Positions 14,919-23,754 of a stretch of 43,765 bases of DNA are shown in pieces. The DNA comes from Agrobacterium sp. AGB01 (GTDB lineage Bacteria; Pseudomonadota; Alphaproteobacteria; Rhizobiales; Rhizobiaceae). The position numbers and the translations under genes were made by a program. Location of the stretch: the NCBI RefSeq assembly GCF_014851585.1, contig NZ_JACVAB010000012.1:1-43765 (forward strand), in the 5' to 3' direction. The notes beneath the pieces are model-generated. The model saw nothing but the letters and a program-made list of their open reading frames with translations, did no database searches and had not been told where the DNA came from. Position 1 is the stretch's first letter; every line of letters begins with the position of its first letter.

Positions 14919-15752
14919 ATGAGTGTGAGTTGGACCGATGCTGCTATTCTTGGTCTGCTGCAGGGACTGACGGAATTTCTTCCGGTTTCCTCCAGTGCGC
15001 ATCTCAGGATTGCCGGTGAGTTTCTGCCATCAGGGGCTGATCCCGGCGCTGCCTTTACGGCAATTACCCAGATTGGTACCGAAGCAGCAGTCATCGTGTA
15101 TTTCTGGAAGGATATCATGAACATTGCGACAGCCTGGCTTCGTCAGGTGTTTCGCATGGGCGCTTATGATGAGGATAACGCCCGGATGGGCTGGCTGGTG
15201 ATTGTCGGTTCCCTGCCGATCGTCATCCTTGGCCTGCTTTTCAAAGACAATATCGAGCATGGCCTACGTAATCTCTACATCACCGCCGCCATGCTGATCA
15301 TATTCGGCATAGCCTTGGGCGTGGCAGACCGCATCGGTCGCAAAACCCGCAGCCTTCGTTCGCTTGGATGGAGAGACGGTATTTTGTTCGGCTTTGCGCA
15401 GGCCATGGCGCTTATTCCGGGTGTGTCGCGCTCTGGCGGCACGATTACCGCCGGTCTGCTGATGGGCTACACGCGCGAAGCGGCTGCCCGATATTCCTTC
15501 CTTCTTGCAATTCCTGCGGTGTTCGGCTCCGGTTTCTACCAGCTGTTCAAGACGATGGGAGAAGATACACCCGTTGCAGCAGGACCAACGGCGCTTGCAA
15601 CCTTGCTGGCGTTTCTGCTTGGTTATGCCGTCATCGTGGTGTTTTTGAAACTTGTGTCGACGAAGAGCTACATGCCCTTCGTCATCTACCGCATCGTGGT
15701 GGGCGCTCTCGTCATGCTGGGCCTGACGGCCGGCTGGTTGATGCCTCTGTAA
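14919..15752 (+). CDS. uppP: Undecaprenyl-diphosphatase (BacA type)
   Basis: 277 aa from ATG at 14919, with GAAAGG 7 bases upstream (a TTG at 14904 is possible). It is a polytopic inner-membrane protein with both family signatures: GLLQGLTEFLPVSSSAH (12-28) and ALIPGVSRSGGT (164-175, including the catalytic arginine R171). It dephosphorylates undecaprenyl diphosphate at the periplasmic face, recycling the lipid carrier for peptidoglycan and other polymers, and gives bacitracin resistance when abundant. It is a single gene ending at a strong palindrome that faces a convergent gene. Confidence 0.95.
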   Translation: MSVSWTDAAILGLLQGLTEFLPVSSSAHLRIAGEFLPSGADPGAAFTAITQIGTEAAVIVYFWKDIMNIATAWLRQVFRMGAYDEDNARMGWLVIVGSLPIVILGLLFKDNIEHGLRNLYITAAMLIIFGIALGVADRIGRKTRSLRSLGWRDGILFGFAQAMALIPGVSRSGGTITAGLLMGYTREAAARYSFLLAIPAVFGSGFYQLFKTMGEDTPVAAGPTALATLLAFLLGYAVIVVFLKLVSTKSYMPFVIYRIVVGALVMLGLTAGWLMPL

Positions 15753-15770
15753 CGCCGCACACGTCTCAGC

Positions 15771-15803
15771 GTTTTACGGAGCCCCATCCGGGTTCCGTAA
15801 AAC
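15771..15803. terminator. Perfect palindrome between convergent genes
   Basis: GTTTTACGGA ... TCCGTAAAAC forms a 10-bp stem with a 13-base loop, between uppP (plus) and the gene at 15824 (minus). The A/T-rich stem base can supply U residues in both directions, so it likely serves both genes. Confidence 0.55.
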
Positions 15804-15823
15804 CTTACCGCCCGTAGCGCGTA

Positions 15824-16531
15824 TCACCACGTATCAAAATCGTCGAAAAACGCCTGCAGCTGGCGGTTTACTTTGGGCCAGACGGCCAGCACATAGGGCA
15901 GCACCACCACATACTGGTAGGCCAGAACCAGAAAACCGGACAGGACAAAGCCGCCGATCACGGCCAGCAGAATGCTGCTGGACATGCCGTAAAGGCCAAG
16001 CGCAACCAGCGCCAGCGCAATAACATACGACTTGTTGGTCAGTAACACCTGCGGCTTGAATATGCCAAGCATGGAACACACGCGCTGCAAACCGTTGCGG
16101 TCATGGGTGAAAGAATGGCTGATATTATGGTTCTGCGCGGCAATGGTATAACCGTCTCCGCCAACCTTATAAAGGCTGATGATGCTCATCATATCGTCTT
16201 CACCGACGCTGACGGCAAATGGCAGCTTGAACAGCTTTTCCTTGCCATCTTCAAAGCGCAAACGCACTTCGCTGGTTTCCCATTGTTCGCTCTGAACCGT
16301 GGAATAAACGTGGTTGTCGCCGTTGGCTGCGTAGTTGTTGTGATGTGTTGTATAGATCTGGCTGTGCTGCTTGACGCGGGAGCCGACAACCCGGCCGGAG
16401 ATACGCTCCGCATTAAATTCCACGCCATTGATGAAAACACGCTTTTCTTCGTCGCGTGGCATGACAATGCCATCACGATAGGTCGGCGTTTGTTGTGTAG
16501 TTTGAATTTCAGGCGCGAGAACTGCGGACAT
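15824..16531 (-). CDS. Membrane-anchored protein with C-terminal hairpin of helices, unknown
   Basis: 235 aa from ATG at 16531 (GAGGGG lies about 12 bases upstream; a frame to 16600 lacks a site). The N-terminal 150 residues are soluble and beta-rich (KRVFINGVEFNAERISGRVV; SEVRLRFEDGKEKLFKLPF; SVGEDDMMSIISLYKVGGDG). Two adjacent membrane helices (about 172-205) follow, then a short tail ending FFDDFDTW. The soluble part probably faces the cytoplasm, as there is no signal peptide. I do not recognise the family. The gene is monocistronic and convergent with uppP. Confidence 0.65.
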   Translation of the reverse strand: MSAVLAPEIQTTQQTPTYRDGIVMPRDEEKRVFINGVEFNAERISGRVVGSRVKQHSQIYTTHHNNYAANGDNHVYSTVQSEQWETSEVRLRFEDGKEKLFKLPFAVSVGEDDMMSIISLYKVGGDGYTIAAQNHNISHSFTHDRNGLQRVCSMLGIFKPQVLLTNKSYVIALALVALGLYGMSSSILLAVIGGFVLSGFLVLAYQYVVVLPYVLAVWPKVNRQLQAFFDDFDTW

Positions 16532-16784
16532 TGATTTAGCTACCCCTCTAATGTTGACAGTTTCGGATGCTCCTAAACGAAACTGTCCAGCCGAGGCCAT
16601 TTACTCAGCCACAAAGGTTAGCGTTTTGAAAATCGCAGAGGGGGAAAACCCCTGTTAGGGCCCTTGAGTGTGCCAAACTGATTTTTAGCGTTAAAAAACA
16701 ATGGCTTTATTGCCCACAAATGGAGGGGTTGTGCGGATCGGATGGGTGGTCCTCAGTGTAAACAATGCCCCAACCACTCACTCG

Positions 16785-16994
16785 ACGTCATCCTCGCCCT
16801 TGAGGCGAGGATCCAATCACGCCAGCCATATCCGTTTCGTCTGCGGAGATGTGGTTAGATCCTCGGGTCAGGCCCGAGGATGACGGCGGGTCTGGGTGAT
16901 GCACAACAGAACCCCTCACCTGAAAAATTGATCACTTAGCAAGCTAAGATGATGATTTTTCTTCCTCTCCCACAAGGGTAGAGGTAAAGGCGCG
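16785..16994. repeat. Mosaic repeat block: C (16785-16893), A (16911-16994)
   Basis: The C unit begins CGTCATCCTCGCCCTTGAGG and ends CCCGAGGATGACG, so its two ends pair and inner stems form. The A unit follows, with one variation (AAATTGATCACTTAGC). Only the chaA leader separates it from chaA. Confidence 0.8.
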
Positions 16995-17124
16995 ACGCCC
17001 AAAGCTGGACCTCAACACCCCAATGTGCTAGGTGAACGCCAGCAACAGCGTTGTTTGCTCCCTCCGGGACGGCCCGGATGTGGCATTGTGTGATCGGGGA
17101 CGGCCCCAAAAGAGGTCGCATGAC

Positions 17125-18291
17125 ATGCCACGTATCCCCTCCCTTTCTCGGTTCACCCTGACCAAAGGCGTTTTGCCCAAGCTGATCATTGCATGGGCGG
17201 TTGTTGCGGCGTTTCAGCTGCAGTTCCACGCGCTGCTTGGCCCTGACATGTCCACCACGGTTGCCGTCTTCAGTTTTGCCGTGCTGTTTGCGACCATTTT
17301 GATGGCCGCTTTTGGCGTGGTGCATGAGGCCGATGAACTGGCCCACCAGTTGGGTGAGCCCTATGGCACGCTGATCCTGACGCTGTCGATCGTCTCCATC
17401 GAGGTGATCTTGATTGCCGCCGTGATGATGGGACCGGGCGAAAGCCCGACCATTGGCCGCGATTCCATTTTTGCCGTGATGATGATCATCATGAACCTGG
17501 TGACCGGCATCTGCCTGCTGGCAGGCGCAATGCGCTATGGCGAGCAGGAATATAATGCGCCGGGCGCCATAACCTTCATCAGCATGATCCTGGTTTTAGC
17601 CGGCATTGCGCTGCTGCTGCCCAATGTGATTGGCGCGCGTGACGGCACCTTTACCAACGAGCAGGCCATCATGATCAGCCTGCTGACGGTGGCGGGTTAC
17701 GGCGGTTTTCTAGCGCTGCAAATGGGCCGTTACCGCAGCGATTACATGCAGCCGGAAGCCGGGCAGATGTCCATTCTTTTGGCGCAGGCGCCGCGCAGGT
17801 CAACGGCAGGTGACGACGCCAATTCCGCCGCCAATACCCGCAAGAACCTTGGCCATGCGGTAAAGCTGGTGGCGCTGATGTTGCCAATCGTTTTGCTGGC
17901 GCATGACCTTGCCATCATCATCGATTACGGCGTGGTGAAAGCCGGGGCACCCGTGGCTGTTGGTGGTGTGCTGATTGCCATTATCGTGTTTACGCCGGAG
18001 TCCATCACCGCCGTCAAAGCGGCGCTGAACAATGAAACGCAGCGCGCCATTAACCTGTGCCTCGGTGCCTTTGTTTCCACCGTCGGGCTGACGGTGCCGG
18101 CCGTGCTGACGGTGGGTCTGTTGACTGGCAAGACGGTCATCCTGGGCATTTCCGCCGTGGAAACCGTGCTGTTTGCACTGACGATTGGCCTGACGGCACT
18201 GACCTATCTTGGCCACCGTACCTCTGCCACGCAAGGGTTGCTGCACATTCTGCTGTTTGCGGTGTTTGGGCTGATGTTGTTTACCGCCTAA
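17125..18291 (+). CDS. chaA: Calcium/proton (Na+/K+:H+) antiporter, CaCA family
   Basis: 388 aa from ATG at 17125 (upstream in-frame codons from 17032 lack hydrophobic or conserved sequence). About eleven membrane helices. The two alpha-repeats of the CaCA family are visible: FGVVHEADELAHQLGEPYGT then SIVSIEVILIAAVM (conserved acidic residue), and VFTPESITAVKAALNNETQR then LGAFVSTVGLTVPAVL. A cytoplasmic loop (about 207-240) separates the halves. Length and motifs match ChaA of E. coli, which extrudes Ca2+ or Na+/K+ in exchange for protons at alkaline pH. It lies directly before the solitary atpB gene, both concerning proton traffic. Confidence 0.9.
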   Translation: MPRIPSLSRFTLTKGVLPKLIIAWAVVAAFQLQFHALLGPDMSTTVAVFSFAVLFATILMAAFGVVHEADELAHQLGEPYGTLILTLSIVSIEVILIAAVMMGPGESPTIGRDSIFAVMMIIMNLVTGICLLAGAMRYGEQEYNAPGAITFISMILVLAGIALLLPNVIGARDGTFTNEQAIMISLLTVAGYGGFLALQMGRYRSDYMQPEAGQMSILLAQAPRRSTAGDDANSAANTRKNLGHAVKLVALMLPIVLLAHDLAIIIDYGVVKAGAPVAVGGVLIAIIVFTPESITAVKAALNNETQRAINLCLGAFVSTVGLTVPAVLTVGLLTGKTVILGISAVETVLFALTIGLTALTYLGHRTSATQGLLHILLFAVFGLMLFTA

Positions 18292-18337
18292 GCGGACAAT
18301 TGTCGCCTCACGTAAGCGCATGTTACGTTAGGGCATC

Positions 18338-18370
18338 AGGGGCAAATGGCCGTTGCAATCTGCCCCTTCT
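18338..18370 (+). terminator. Candidate terminator after chaA
   Basis: AGGGGCA (18338-18344) pairs with TGCCCCT (18361-18367), followed by TCT. A further GGGGACGGCCCCTTTT stretch at about 18420-18435 could be a second one. Each is weak to moderate. Confidence 0.4.
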
Positions 18371-18580
18371 GCGGTTAAGACACCAGCGCGCGGGACGACC
18401 CGTGCCTATGAAACGTTCCGGGGACGGCCCCTTTTCCACCATGGAAACAGGCCGCCCGCATGAGCATTTTCACCCCTTATATCCAAATCATTGGTCCGCA
18501 GTGTGTGTGCGCCCGGCAGTGCTGTGGCGCTGGCGAACTGCGCGTGTGCATTGCCATGGCCGCAGCACAGAGGAAGCCCC

Positions 18581-19327
18581 GTGGCCGGACCTGTTGAACA
18601 ATTTGAAATCAAAAAAATCGTCGAAATCAGCCTTGGTGGCGTGGATATCAGTTTCACCAATGCCTCGGCCTCAATGTTTCTGACGGTTGCCCTTGCCACC
18701 GGTTTTCTGCTGCTGGCCACCGGCCGCAGGCAGCTGGTGCCCAGCCGCTGGCAATCGGGTGCGGAAATGCTGTTTGAGTTCGTGTCACGCACGTTAAAGG
18801 ACAATGTTGGCAAACAGGGAATGCACTTTTTTCCATTCGTTTTCACGCTGTTCATGTTCATTCTCACCGCCAATCTGCTCGGCATGTTTCCATATGCCTT
18901 TACGGTGACGGCGCAGATCATCGTGACCTTTGGGCTCGCGGCCATGGTGTTTCTGACCGTGACACTTTACGGTTTCTACAAACACGGATTTGGCTTTCTG
19001 AAACTGTTCAAGCCCGATGGCGTGCCGGCGGTGCTGGCGCCCATCATCATTCCCATCGAGCTGATTTCTTATCTGTCACGCCCGGTCAGCCACTCGGTGC
19101 GTCTGTTCGCTGTCATGCTGGCGGGCCACATTACGCTGAAGGTGTTTGCCGGTTTTGTGGTGTCACTGGTCAGTTTTGGGGCGCTGGGTGCAGTTGGTGC
19201 CATCATGCCGCTGATGATGACGGTGGCGATTACCGCGCTGGAGTTTTTGATGGCGGTTATTCAGGCCTATGTGTTCACCATGCTGACCTGCATGTATCTG
19301 AACGACGCGCTGCACCCCGGCCACTGA
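18581..19327 (+). CDS. atpB: F0F1 ATP synthase subunit a, solitary copy
   Basis: 248 aa from GTG at 18581 (reads [10 protein letters not shown]), with GAGGAAG just upstream. It is clearly a rhizobial-type a subunit: [59 protein letters not shown] and [14 protein letters not shown]. The proton-path arginine is present (R174 in SVRLFA). The residue four positions later is V178, where the family almost always has Asn (RLFANM / RLFGNM). In related genomes atpB sits between atpI and atpE; here chaA is upstream, and a terminator plus an unrelated convergent gene follow at once. It is either the only copy with a split operon or a second, divergent copy. Confidence 0.92.
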   Translation: MAGPVEQFEIKKIVEISLGGVDISFTNASASMFLTVALATGFLLLATGRRQLVPSRWQSGAEMLFEFVSRTLKDNVGKQGMHFFPFVFTLFMFILTANLLGMFPYAFTVTAQIIVTFGLAAMVFLTVTLYGFYKHGFGFLKLFKPDGVPAVLAPIIIPIELISYLSRPVSHSVRLFAVMLAGHITLKVFAGFVVSLVSFGALGAVGAIMPLMMTVAITALEFLMAVIQAYVFTMLTCMYLNDALHPGH

Positions 19328-19343
19328 GGCGGTCGTGCTGATG

Positions 19344-19373
19344 CCCGGCGGGGTAGAAACGACGCCGGGTTTT
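19344..19373 (+). terminator. Rho-independent terminator after atpB
   Basis: CCCGGCG ... CGCCGGG stem (7 bp, 12-base loop) followed by TTTT, 17 bases after the atpB stop. It ends the transcript before any other atp gene could follow. Confidence 0.75.
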
Positions 19374-19951
19374 CAGGCTGGCAGAAGTGGTTTGTCGAAA
19401 TCGACCGATGTGTCGGTGCGCCCATTGGCGGGGTAAGAAAATCGGCCAAATTCCCGGTAATAGCAACGCTGCCAGAAGCGCAAAGTCGCGTCCGCCAGCG
19501 CATCGGCGTGCAGATAAGAGGTGGCGTAATCCAGCTGGGCAGCGCGCTGTTCCAGCAGGTCCACGATGCGGGTGCCAAGCCCCTGCCCGCGCAGCTGCGG
19601 CCGCAGATAGACCCGCACCAGCTGGCAGACCTCGGCGTGGTTTTGATAGCGCTGCCCCAGCCGTTTTGCCGTGCCGGGTTTGAGTGAAAATGCGTGCAGG
19701 CCACCGGTGGCAATCAGCCGGTTTTGCGCATCGTAAACCACGCAGAACGCGCCACGGTTTGCGCCGCTGTACCAGTTTTCTTCCGCCGGTTTGATGAGGG
19801 AATCCAGATCGGCATGCCAGAAGAGGTTATAATCAATCGCGTAGGTGTCGCGGATCATTTCCAGGCAAAATTCTCGCGCCGCGCTGTACACTGCGCGGTC
19901 TTCGCTGCCATCAAGGGCGCGCAGTGTCAGGCTGGCGAGATCGGTTGGCAT
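19373..19951 (-). CDS. GNAT-family N-acetyltransferase
   Basis: 192 aa from ATG at 19951, with GGAG 6 bases upstream; the frame is open further but only through repeat DNA. The GNAT core is visible: GAFCVVYDAQNRLIATGGLH (beta strands 2-4), CQLVRVYLRPQLRGQGLGTR (motif A, acetyl-CoA pyrophosphate loop R/Q-x-x-G-x-G), and LHADALADATLRFWQRCYYR (motif B helix). It would acetylate an amine of a small molecule or peptide in the cytoplasm; the substrate is unknown. It is convergent with atpB and shares its terminator region. Confidence 0.85.
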   Translation of the reverse strand: MPTDLASLTLRALDGSEDRAVYSAAREFCLEMIRDTYAIDYNLFWHADLDSLIKPAEENWYSGANRGAFCVVYDAQNRLIATGGLHAFSLKPGTAKRLGQRYQNHAEVCQLVRVYLRPQLRGQGLGTRIVDLLEQRAAQLDYATSYLHADALADATLRFWQRCYYREFGRFSYPANGRTDTSVDFDKPLLPA

Positions 19952-20007
19952 GGCAGGCTCCGGCGGTTCGCCCTGCTTTACTGCGTGGTGTGAGGTGGGG
20001 CAACCAT

Positions 20008-20350
20008 ATCCTCGCCGCAGTCGTGAGGATCCAATCACGCCAGTCAGATCAGTTTCGTTTGACGAGATGGGGTTAGATACTTGGGACAAGCCCAAGTATG
20101 ACGGCCGGTTGAGTGCTGCAGAACAGAACCCCTCACCTGAAAAATCTATCACTTAGCAAGCTAAGATGATGATTTTTCTTCCTCTCCCACAGGGGTAGAG
20201 GTAAGGGCGCCAGTGGCAACCACACACTCCCCTCATTCCCGCGCTTGTTGCGGGAATCCAGGCCAGCCCCAGTCGTGGGGCTGGAAAGAGTCTATCCGTC
20301 ACGCGGACGCATGACGACTAGATTCCTGTGACAGCACAGGAATGAGGGTC
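20008..20350. repeat. Mosaic repeat block: C' (20008-20105), A (20129-20211), B (20230-20350)
   Basis: A worn C unit (ATCCTCGCCGCAGTCGTGAG ... CCCAAGTATGACGG), then a clean A unit, then a full B unit (CTCATTCCCGCGCTTGTTGC ... CACAGGAATGAG). The CTCATTC at the start of this B unit is the same word that borders both IS110 copies. Confidence 0.8.
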
Positions 20351-20443
20351 GGTTGGCGCAATGTTGGAATCAGACAATAAACGGTGTAGTTGCGGAGCCA
20401 CCGCATGCGCGTGCAGGATGAATTAAAGGGACCGGAGATATAG

Positions 20444-20809
20444 ATGGAAAGACTGGTAGGTGAAGGTTGGTCTCTTGGCGTGTTTCGGGATGGTGATCAG
20501 CTCCAGATCGCCCTGCCCGTAGACAGCAGTTTTATATCAACAAGCTTCGAATTTTCCTGTTCTGACGAAGATTACCGAGTGCTTGCAGAGGATGATTTCC
20601 GGCGACATGTGCTTGATTTTATTCTTCATGAATGGCTGCAACCAACGATGTTACGCGACGGCCCCAAGCGTGATGAAGCCAAAATGCTTGCCGTTATAAA
20701 GACTGTGCTGCACGGCAGCCTCGAAGACGTGGAAACCGAAATCGACAGCTGCCCTCAACCTTCACGCGCTCGTTACAGGTTAGAGACAATGCGCGGTGAT
20801 ATTGCCTGA
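20444..20809 (+). CDS. Hypothetical acidic protein (immunity-like size and fold pattern)
   Basis: 121 aa, ATG with GGAG 7 bases upstream. It alternates beta strands and helices (GWSLGVFRDGDQLQIALPV; DDFRRHVLDFILHEWLQPTM; AKMLAVIKTVLHGSLEDVET), is acidic and has no export signal. It is flanked on both sides by repeat blocks, so it stands alone. Small acidic orphan proteins of this pattern are often contact-toxin immunity proteins, but no family motif or adjacent toxin is visible, so this remains unassigned. Confidence 0.6.
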   Translation: MERLVGEGWSLGVFRDGDQLQIALPVDSSFISTSFEFSCSDEDYRVLAEDDFRRHVLDFILHEWLQPTMLRDGPKRDEAKMLAVIKTVLHGSLEDVETEIDSCPQPSRARYRLETMRGDIA

Positions 20810-20880
20810 CATTTTTGTGACCGCATGACTGGATGTTTGTGAGACCGTCAGCGTCAATCAATGAGCGCCAAGCAAGCACA

Positions 20881-21242
20881 ACCCCTCACCTGAAAAATCT
20901 ATGACTTAGCGTTGCTAAGACCATGATTTTTCTTCCTCTCCCACAAGGGTAGAGGTAAGGGCGCCAGTGGCAGCCACATACTCCCCCTCATCTCTGTGCT
21001 TGTCACAGAGATCCAGGCCAGCCCAAGTCGTGGGGCTGGAAAGAGTCTATCCGTCATGCGGACGCATGACGACTAGATTCCAGCAACTCGTGCGGGAATG
21101 AGGTGGAGAGTGTGGCGCCGTTTGAATGCTGGGCCAGTCATTCCCACTACGTCATCCTCGCCCTCAAGGCGAGGATCTAAGCCATCCATCACAATCGCGA
21201 CGTGGATAGATTCTCGAGACACCCCGAGAATGATGGCGGGTA
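20881..21242. repeat. Mosaic repeat block: A (20881-20965), B (20985-21102), C (21149-21241)
   Basis: An A unit with a variant loop (TATGACTTAGCGTTGCTAAG), a B unit (CATCTCTGTGCTTGTCACAG ... TGCGGGAATGAG) and a C unit (CGTCATCCTCGCCCTCAAGG ... CCCGAGAATGATGG) follow one another directly before the phage terminase genes. Confidence 0.8.
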
Positions 21243-21322
21243 CGGGTTCGGCACACCAGCCTCCTTTACCACCACAACCATCTCCCCGCTAATACTGCCG
21301 CCCAAAAGAGGCGTGCGACGCG

Positions 21323-21892
21323 ATGGAAAATGTGACGGCTGAGCAGGCCGGTTTTGCCGAACATGATGGTGATGACCGCGAGACACTGTCGGCATCGATA
21401 TTCTCCGATGATGAGAAGGCCGACATTTTCGTCGCGGACGCTTTCGGCGCTGACGCGTTGCCAGCTGAGCCAGACATGGCAACACAGGACCCAGACAAGG
21501 CCGCACCTGAAAGCACAACCGCCGCCTCCCAGCCAACGGTCGATGCCGACTGGGTGCTGGCGCGGCTGGCCGAGCAGGCAGAGGCCGACATTGCCGATCT
21601 CTATGATGACAATGGCGATCTTTTGCCCGTGAAGGACTGGCCGGCGGTGTGGCGCACCGGGCTGGTGTCCGACGTGGAAATTACCGCGGTTTATGAAGGG
21701 CGTGGCGATGAGCGAAAGCTGGTTGGCCATGTGAAAAAACTGAAGCTGGTGGACCGCACCCGCCGCCTGGAAATGATTGGCAAACATGTGCGCGTTAATG
21801 CGTTTCAGGACGTGGTGAAACATCGTGGCCTGAAATCGCTGGCCGACCGGCTGGAGCGGGCCCGCAAGCGTGATGCCGAGGCCAAACCATGA
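21323..21892 (+). CDS. Phage terminase small subunit (C-terminal domain; N-terminus atypical)
   Basis: 189 aa. Residues about 75-165 (VLARLAEQAEADIADLYDDN, LLPVKDWPAVWRTGL, GHVKKLKLVDRTRRLEMIGK) match the C-terminal part of Terminase_2-type small subunits, where this stretch is followed by GKHL. The usual N-terminal helix-turn-helix that recognises phage DNA (the 'NATQAAIRAGYS' type segment) is missing. In its place are about 70 acidic, Ala/Asp-rich, probably disordered residues. It precedes the large-subunit gene, but no portal, head or tail genes follow, so this is a phage relic or a domesticated piece. It could be non-functional. Confidence 0.75.
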   Translation: MENVTAEQAGFAEHDGDDRETLSASIFSDDEKADIFVADAFGADALPAEPDMATQDPDKAAPESTTAASQPTVDADWVLARLAEQAEADIADLYDDNGDLLPVKDWPAVWRTGLVSDVEITAVYEGRGDERKLVGHVKKLKLVDRTRRLEMIGKHVRVNAFQDVVKHRGLKSLADRLERARKRDAEAKP

Positions 21893-22008
21893 CCGGGGAA
21901 AGCCGCATGCAGCCGCCCGGACTTGGCCGGTTTGTGCGACCTCAACAACCCGTTTTTCGCCAAGTTAAAACCCATGCTGTTTTACCGCTTATCACCAGTT
22001 GGAGATAA
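21889..22008 (+). CDS. Possible 39-aa ORF coupled to terminase small subunit
   Basis: ATG at 21889 overlaps the preceding stop (ATGA). The peptide MTGESRMQPPGLGRFVRPQQ... ends at TAA 22006-22008. It is short and basic with no recognisable domain. It is the only support for a gene in the 245-base gap before the large subunit. Confidence 0.25.
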   Translation: MTGESRMQPPGLGRFVRPQQPVFRQVKTHAVLPLITSWR

Positions 22009-22137
22009 ATTGCGAGCCGCTATAAAAACCATTCTAAAACAGTATTTTACCACCGTAAAACTTGCCGCAACCATGCGGCCGTCGACTGCGATTTTTCGCG
22101 CATTTCCCGCCCATATCCCCAGCAGGAGACACTTATC

Positions 22138-23658
22138 ATGACGGATGATATGGACCCCAGCGTTGACCCCGATGATGAGATCATCACGCTGGCCGCCGCC
22201 TGCCAGTTTAACCCCAGACGCTGGAGCCGCATGGCCTGGGACTGGGGTGTGGGAGAGCTGCAGGGTTATGACGGGCCACGTGGCTGGCAGGACGATATTA
22301 ACGAGGTTATTTCCCGGCATTTGCAGGACCCGCAAAGCCGATATCAGCCGCTGCAGATAGCGGTGGCGTCAGGCCACGGCATCGGCAAATCTGCCGCCAT
22401 GGGCATGTTGTCCAACTGGGCGATGTCGTGTTTTGAAGACTGCAAGATTGTCACCACCGCCAATACCGAGGGGCAGCTGCGCACCAAAACCGCGCCGGAA
22501 ATTGGCAAGTGGTTTCGCATGTCGATTACCGCCCATTGGTTTGATGTGCAGGCCATGGCGATTAAAAGCCGCGACCCGGAGCGTGGCGAAAGCTGGCGGC
22601 AGGACTTCATTTCCTGGAGCGAAAACAACACCGAAGCCTTTGCCGGCCTGCACAACAAGGGCAAGATCATTCTGCTGCTGTTTGATGAGGCGTCAAAAAT
22701 CCACGACAAGGTTTGGGAGGTGGCCGAGGGCGCGCTGACCGATGAAAACACCATCATCATCTGGGTGGTGTTTGGCAACCCGACGCGCAATAGCGGCCGT
22801 TTTCGCGAATGTTTTCGTCGGTTTCGGCATCGCTGGATTGGACGGCAGATTGACAGCCGCACCGTGCCCGGCACCAACAAGCAGTTTTTGCAGCGCATGG
22901 TCGATGACCACGGCGAAGACAGCGATTATGTGAAGGTGCGCGTGCGCGGGCAGTTTCCCTCACAATCGGCCATGCAGTTCATTTCCGCCGATGATCTGGA
23001 CCAGGCACGCACCACGCATCTGCGGCCGGCGCAATATGCCTTTGCGCCCGTGATTATTGGCGTCGACCCTTCCTGGACGGGTGAAGACCCGACGGTCATC
23101 ATGCTGCGGCAAGGGCTTTATTCCAAACGACTGGCCACCATTCCGCGCAACGACAATGATGTTGAAGTGGCAATGCTGGTGGCACGGTTTGAGGATGAAT
23201 ATCAGGCCGATGCGGTGTTTGTGGATGCCGGTTATGGCACCGGCATTGTCAGCGCCGGCACCACCATGGGCCGCAACTGGCAGCTTGTGTGGTTCGGTTC
23301 TACCAAGACAATCGACCCCGGATATTACAACATCCGCGCCTATATCTGGGGCCAGATGAAACGCTGGATCAAGGCCGGCGGCGCAATCGATCCGCACAAT
23401 GAGACGCTTTACCAAGACCTTGTCGGACCGGAAACCGTGGCGCGCATGGATGGCAAAATCCAGCTGGAAAGCAAACAGGACATGAAGGCGCGCGGCATTC
23501 CATCGCCCAATGAGGGCGACGCGCTGGCGCTGACCTTTACCCAGCCGGTGGCCAAGAAAACACGCGGCCCCAAACCGATGATGCTGCCGGATGGGACTGT
23601 TGTCTATGACAAGGCCGTCGCCCGCGCCCAGATGGACTATGACCCGCTGGGTGGGTGA
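22138..23658 (+). CDS. Phage terminase large subunit
   Basis: 506 aa, full length. ATPase domain: SGHGIGKSA (78-86, Walker A-like), IILLLFDEAS (177-186, Walker B with catalytic E184), VFGNPTR (211-217, coupling motif). RNase H-like nuclease domain with acidic residues D310 (IIGVDPSWTGEDP), D363 (VFVDAGYGTG) and D461 (PNEGDALALTF). All key residues are intact, so the gene is not visibly decayed. With the small subunit it would cut and package DNA into a phage head, but no other head genes follow. It is followed 97 bases later by a KAP NTPase gene. Confidence 0.92.
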   Translation: MTDDMDPSVDPDDEIITLAAACQFNPRRWSRMAWDWGVGELQGYDGPRGWQDDINEVISRHLQDPQSRYQPLQIAVASGHGIGKSAAMGMLSNWAMSCFEDCKIVTTANTEGQLRTKTAPEIGKWFRMSITAHWFDVQAMAIKSRDPERGESWRQDFISWSENNTEAFAGLHNKGKIILLLFDEASKIHDKVWEVAEGALTDENTIIIWVVFGNPTRNSGRFRECFRRFRHRWIGRQIDSRTVPGTNKQFLQRMVDDHGEDSDYVKVRVRGQFPSQSAMQFISADDLDQARTTHLRPAQYAFAPVIIGVDPSWTGEDPTVIMLRQGLYSKRLATIPRNDNDVEVAMLVARFEDEYQADAVFVDAGYGTGIVSAGTTMGRNWQLVWFGSTKTIDPGYYNIRAYIWGQMKRWIKAGGAIDPHNETLYQDLVGPETVARMDGKIQLESKQDMKARGIPSPNEGDALALTFTQPVAKKTRGPKPMMLPDGTVVYDKAVARAQMDYDPLGG

Positions 23659-23754
23659 GAAAAATCGTCATAATTGTGTGATGTAGTTCCGCACAACCGT
23701 TGAAGGATTCGATCTTTCTGCATAATGATCAAAAGGATTGCAGAGGGGTATTGA

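Noticed and set aside
21923..22141. 72-codon frame between the terminase genes
   Set aside because: No ribosome site or family resemblance; poor composition.
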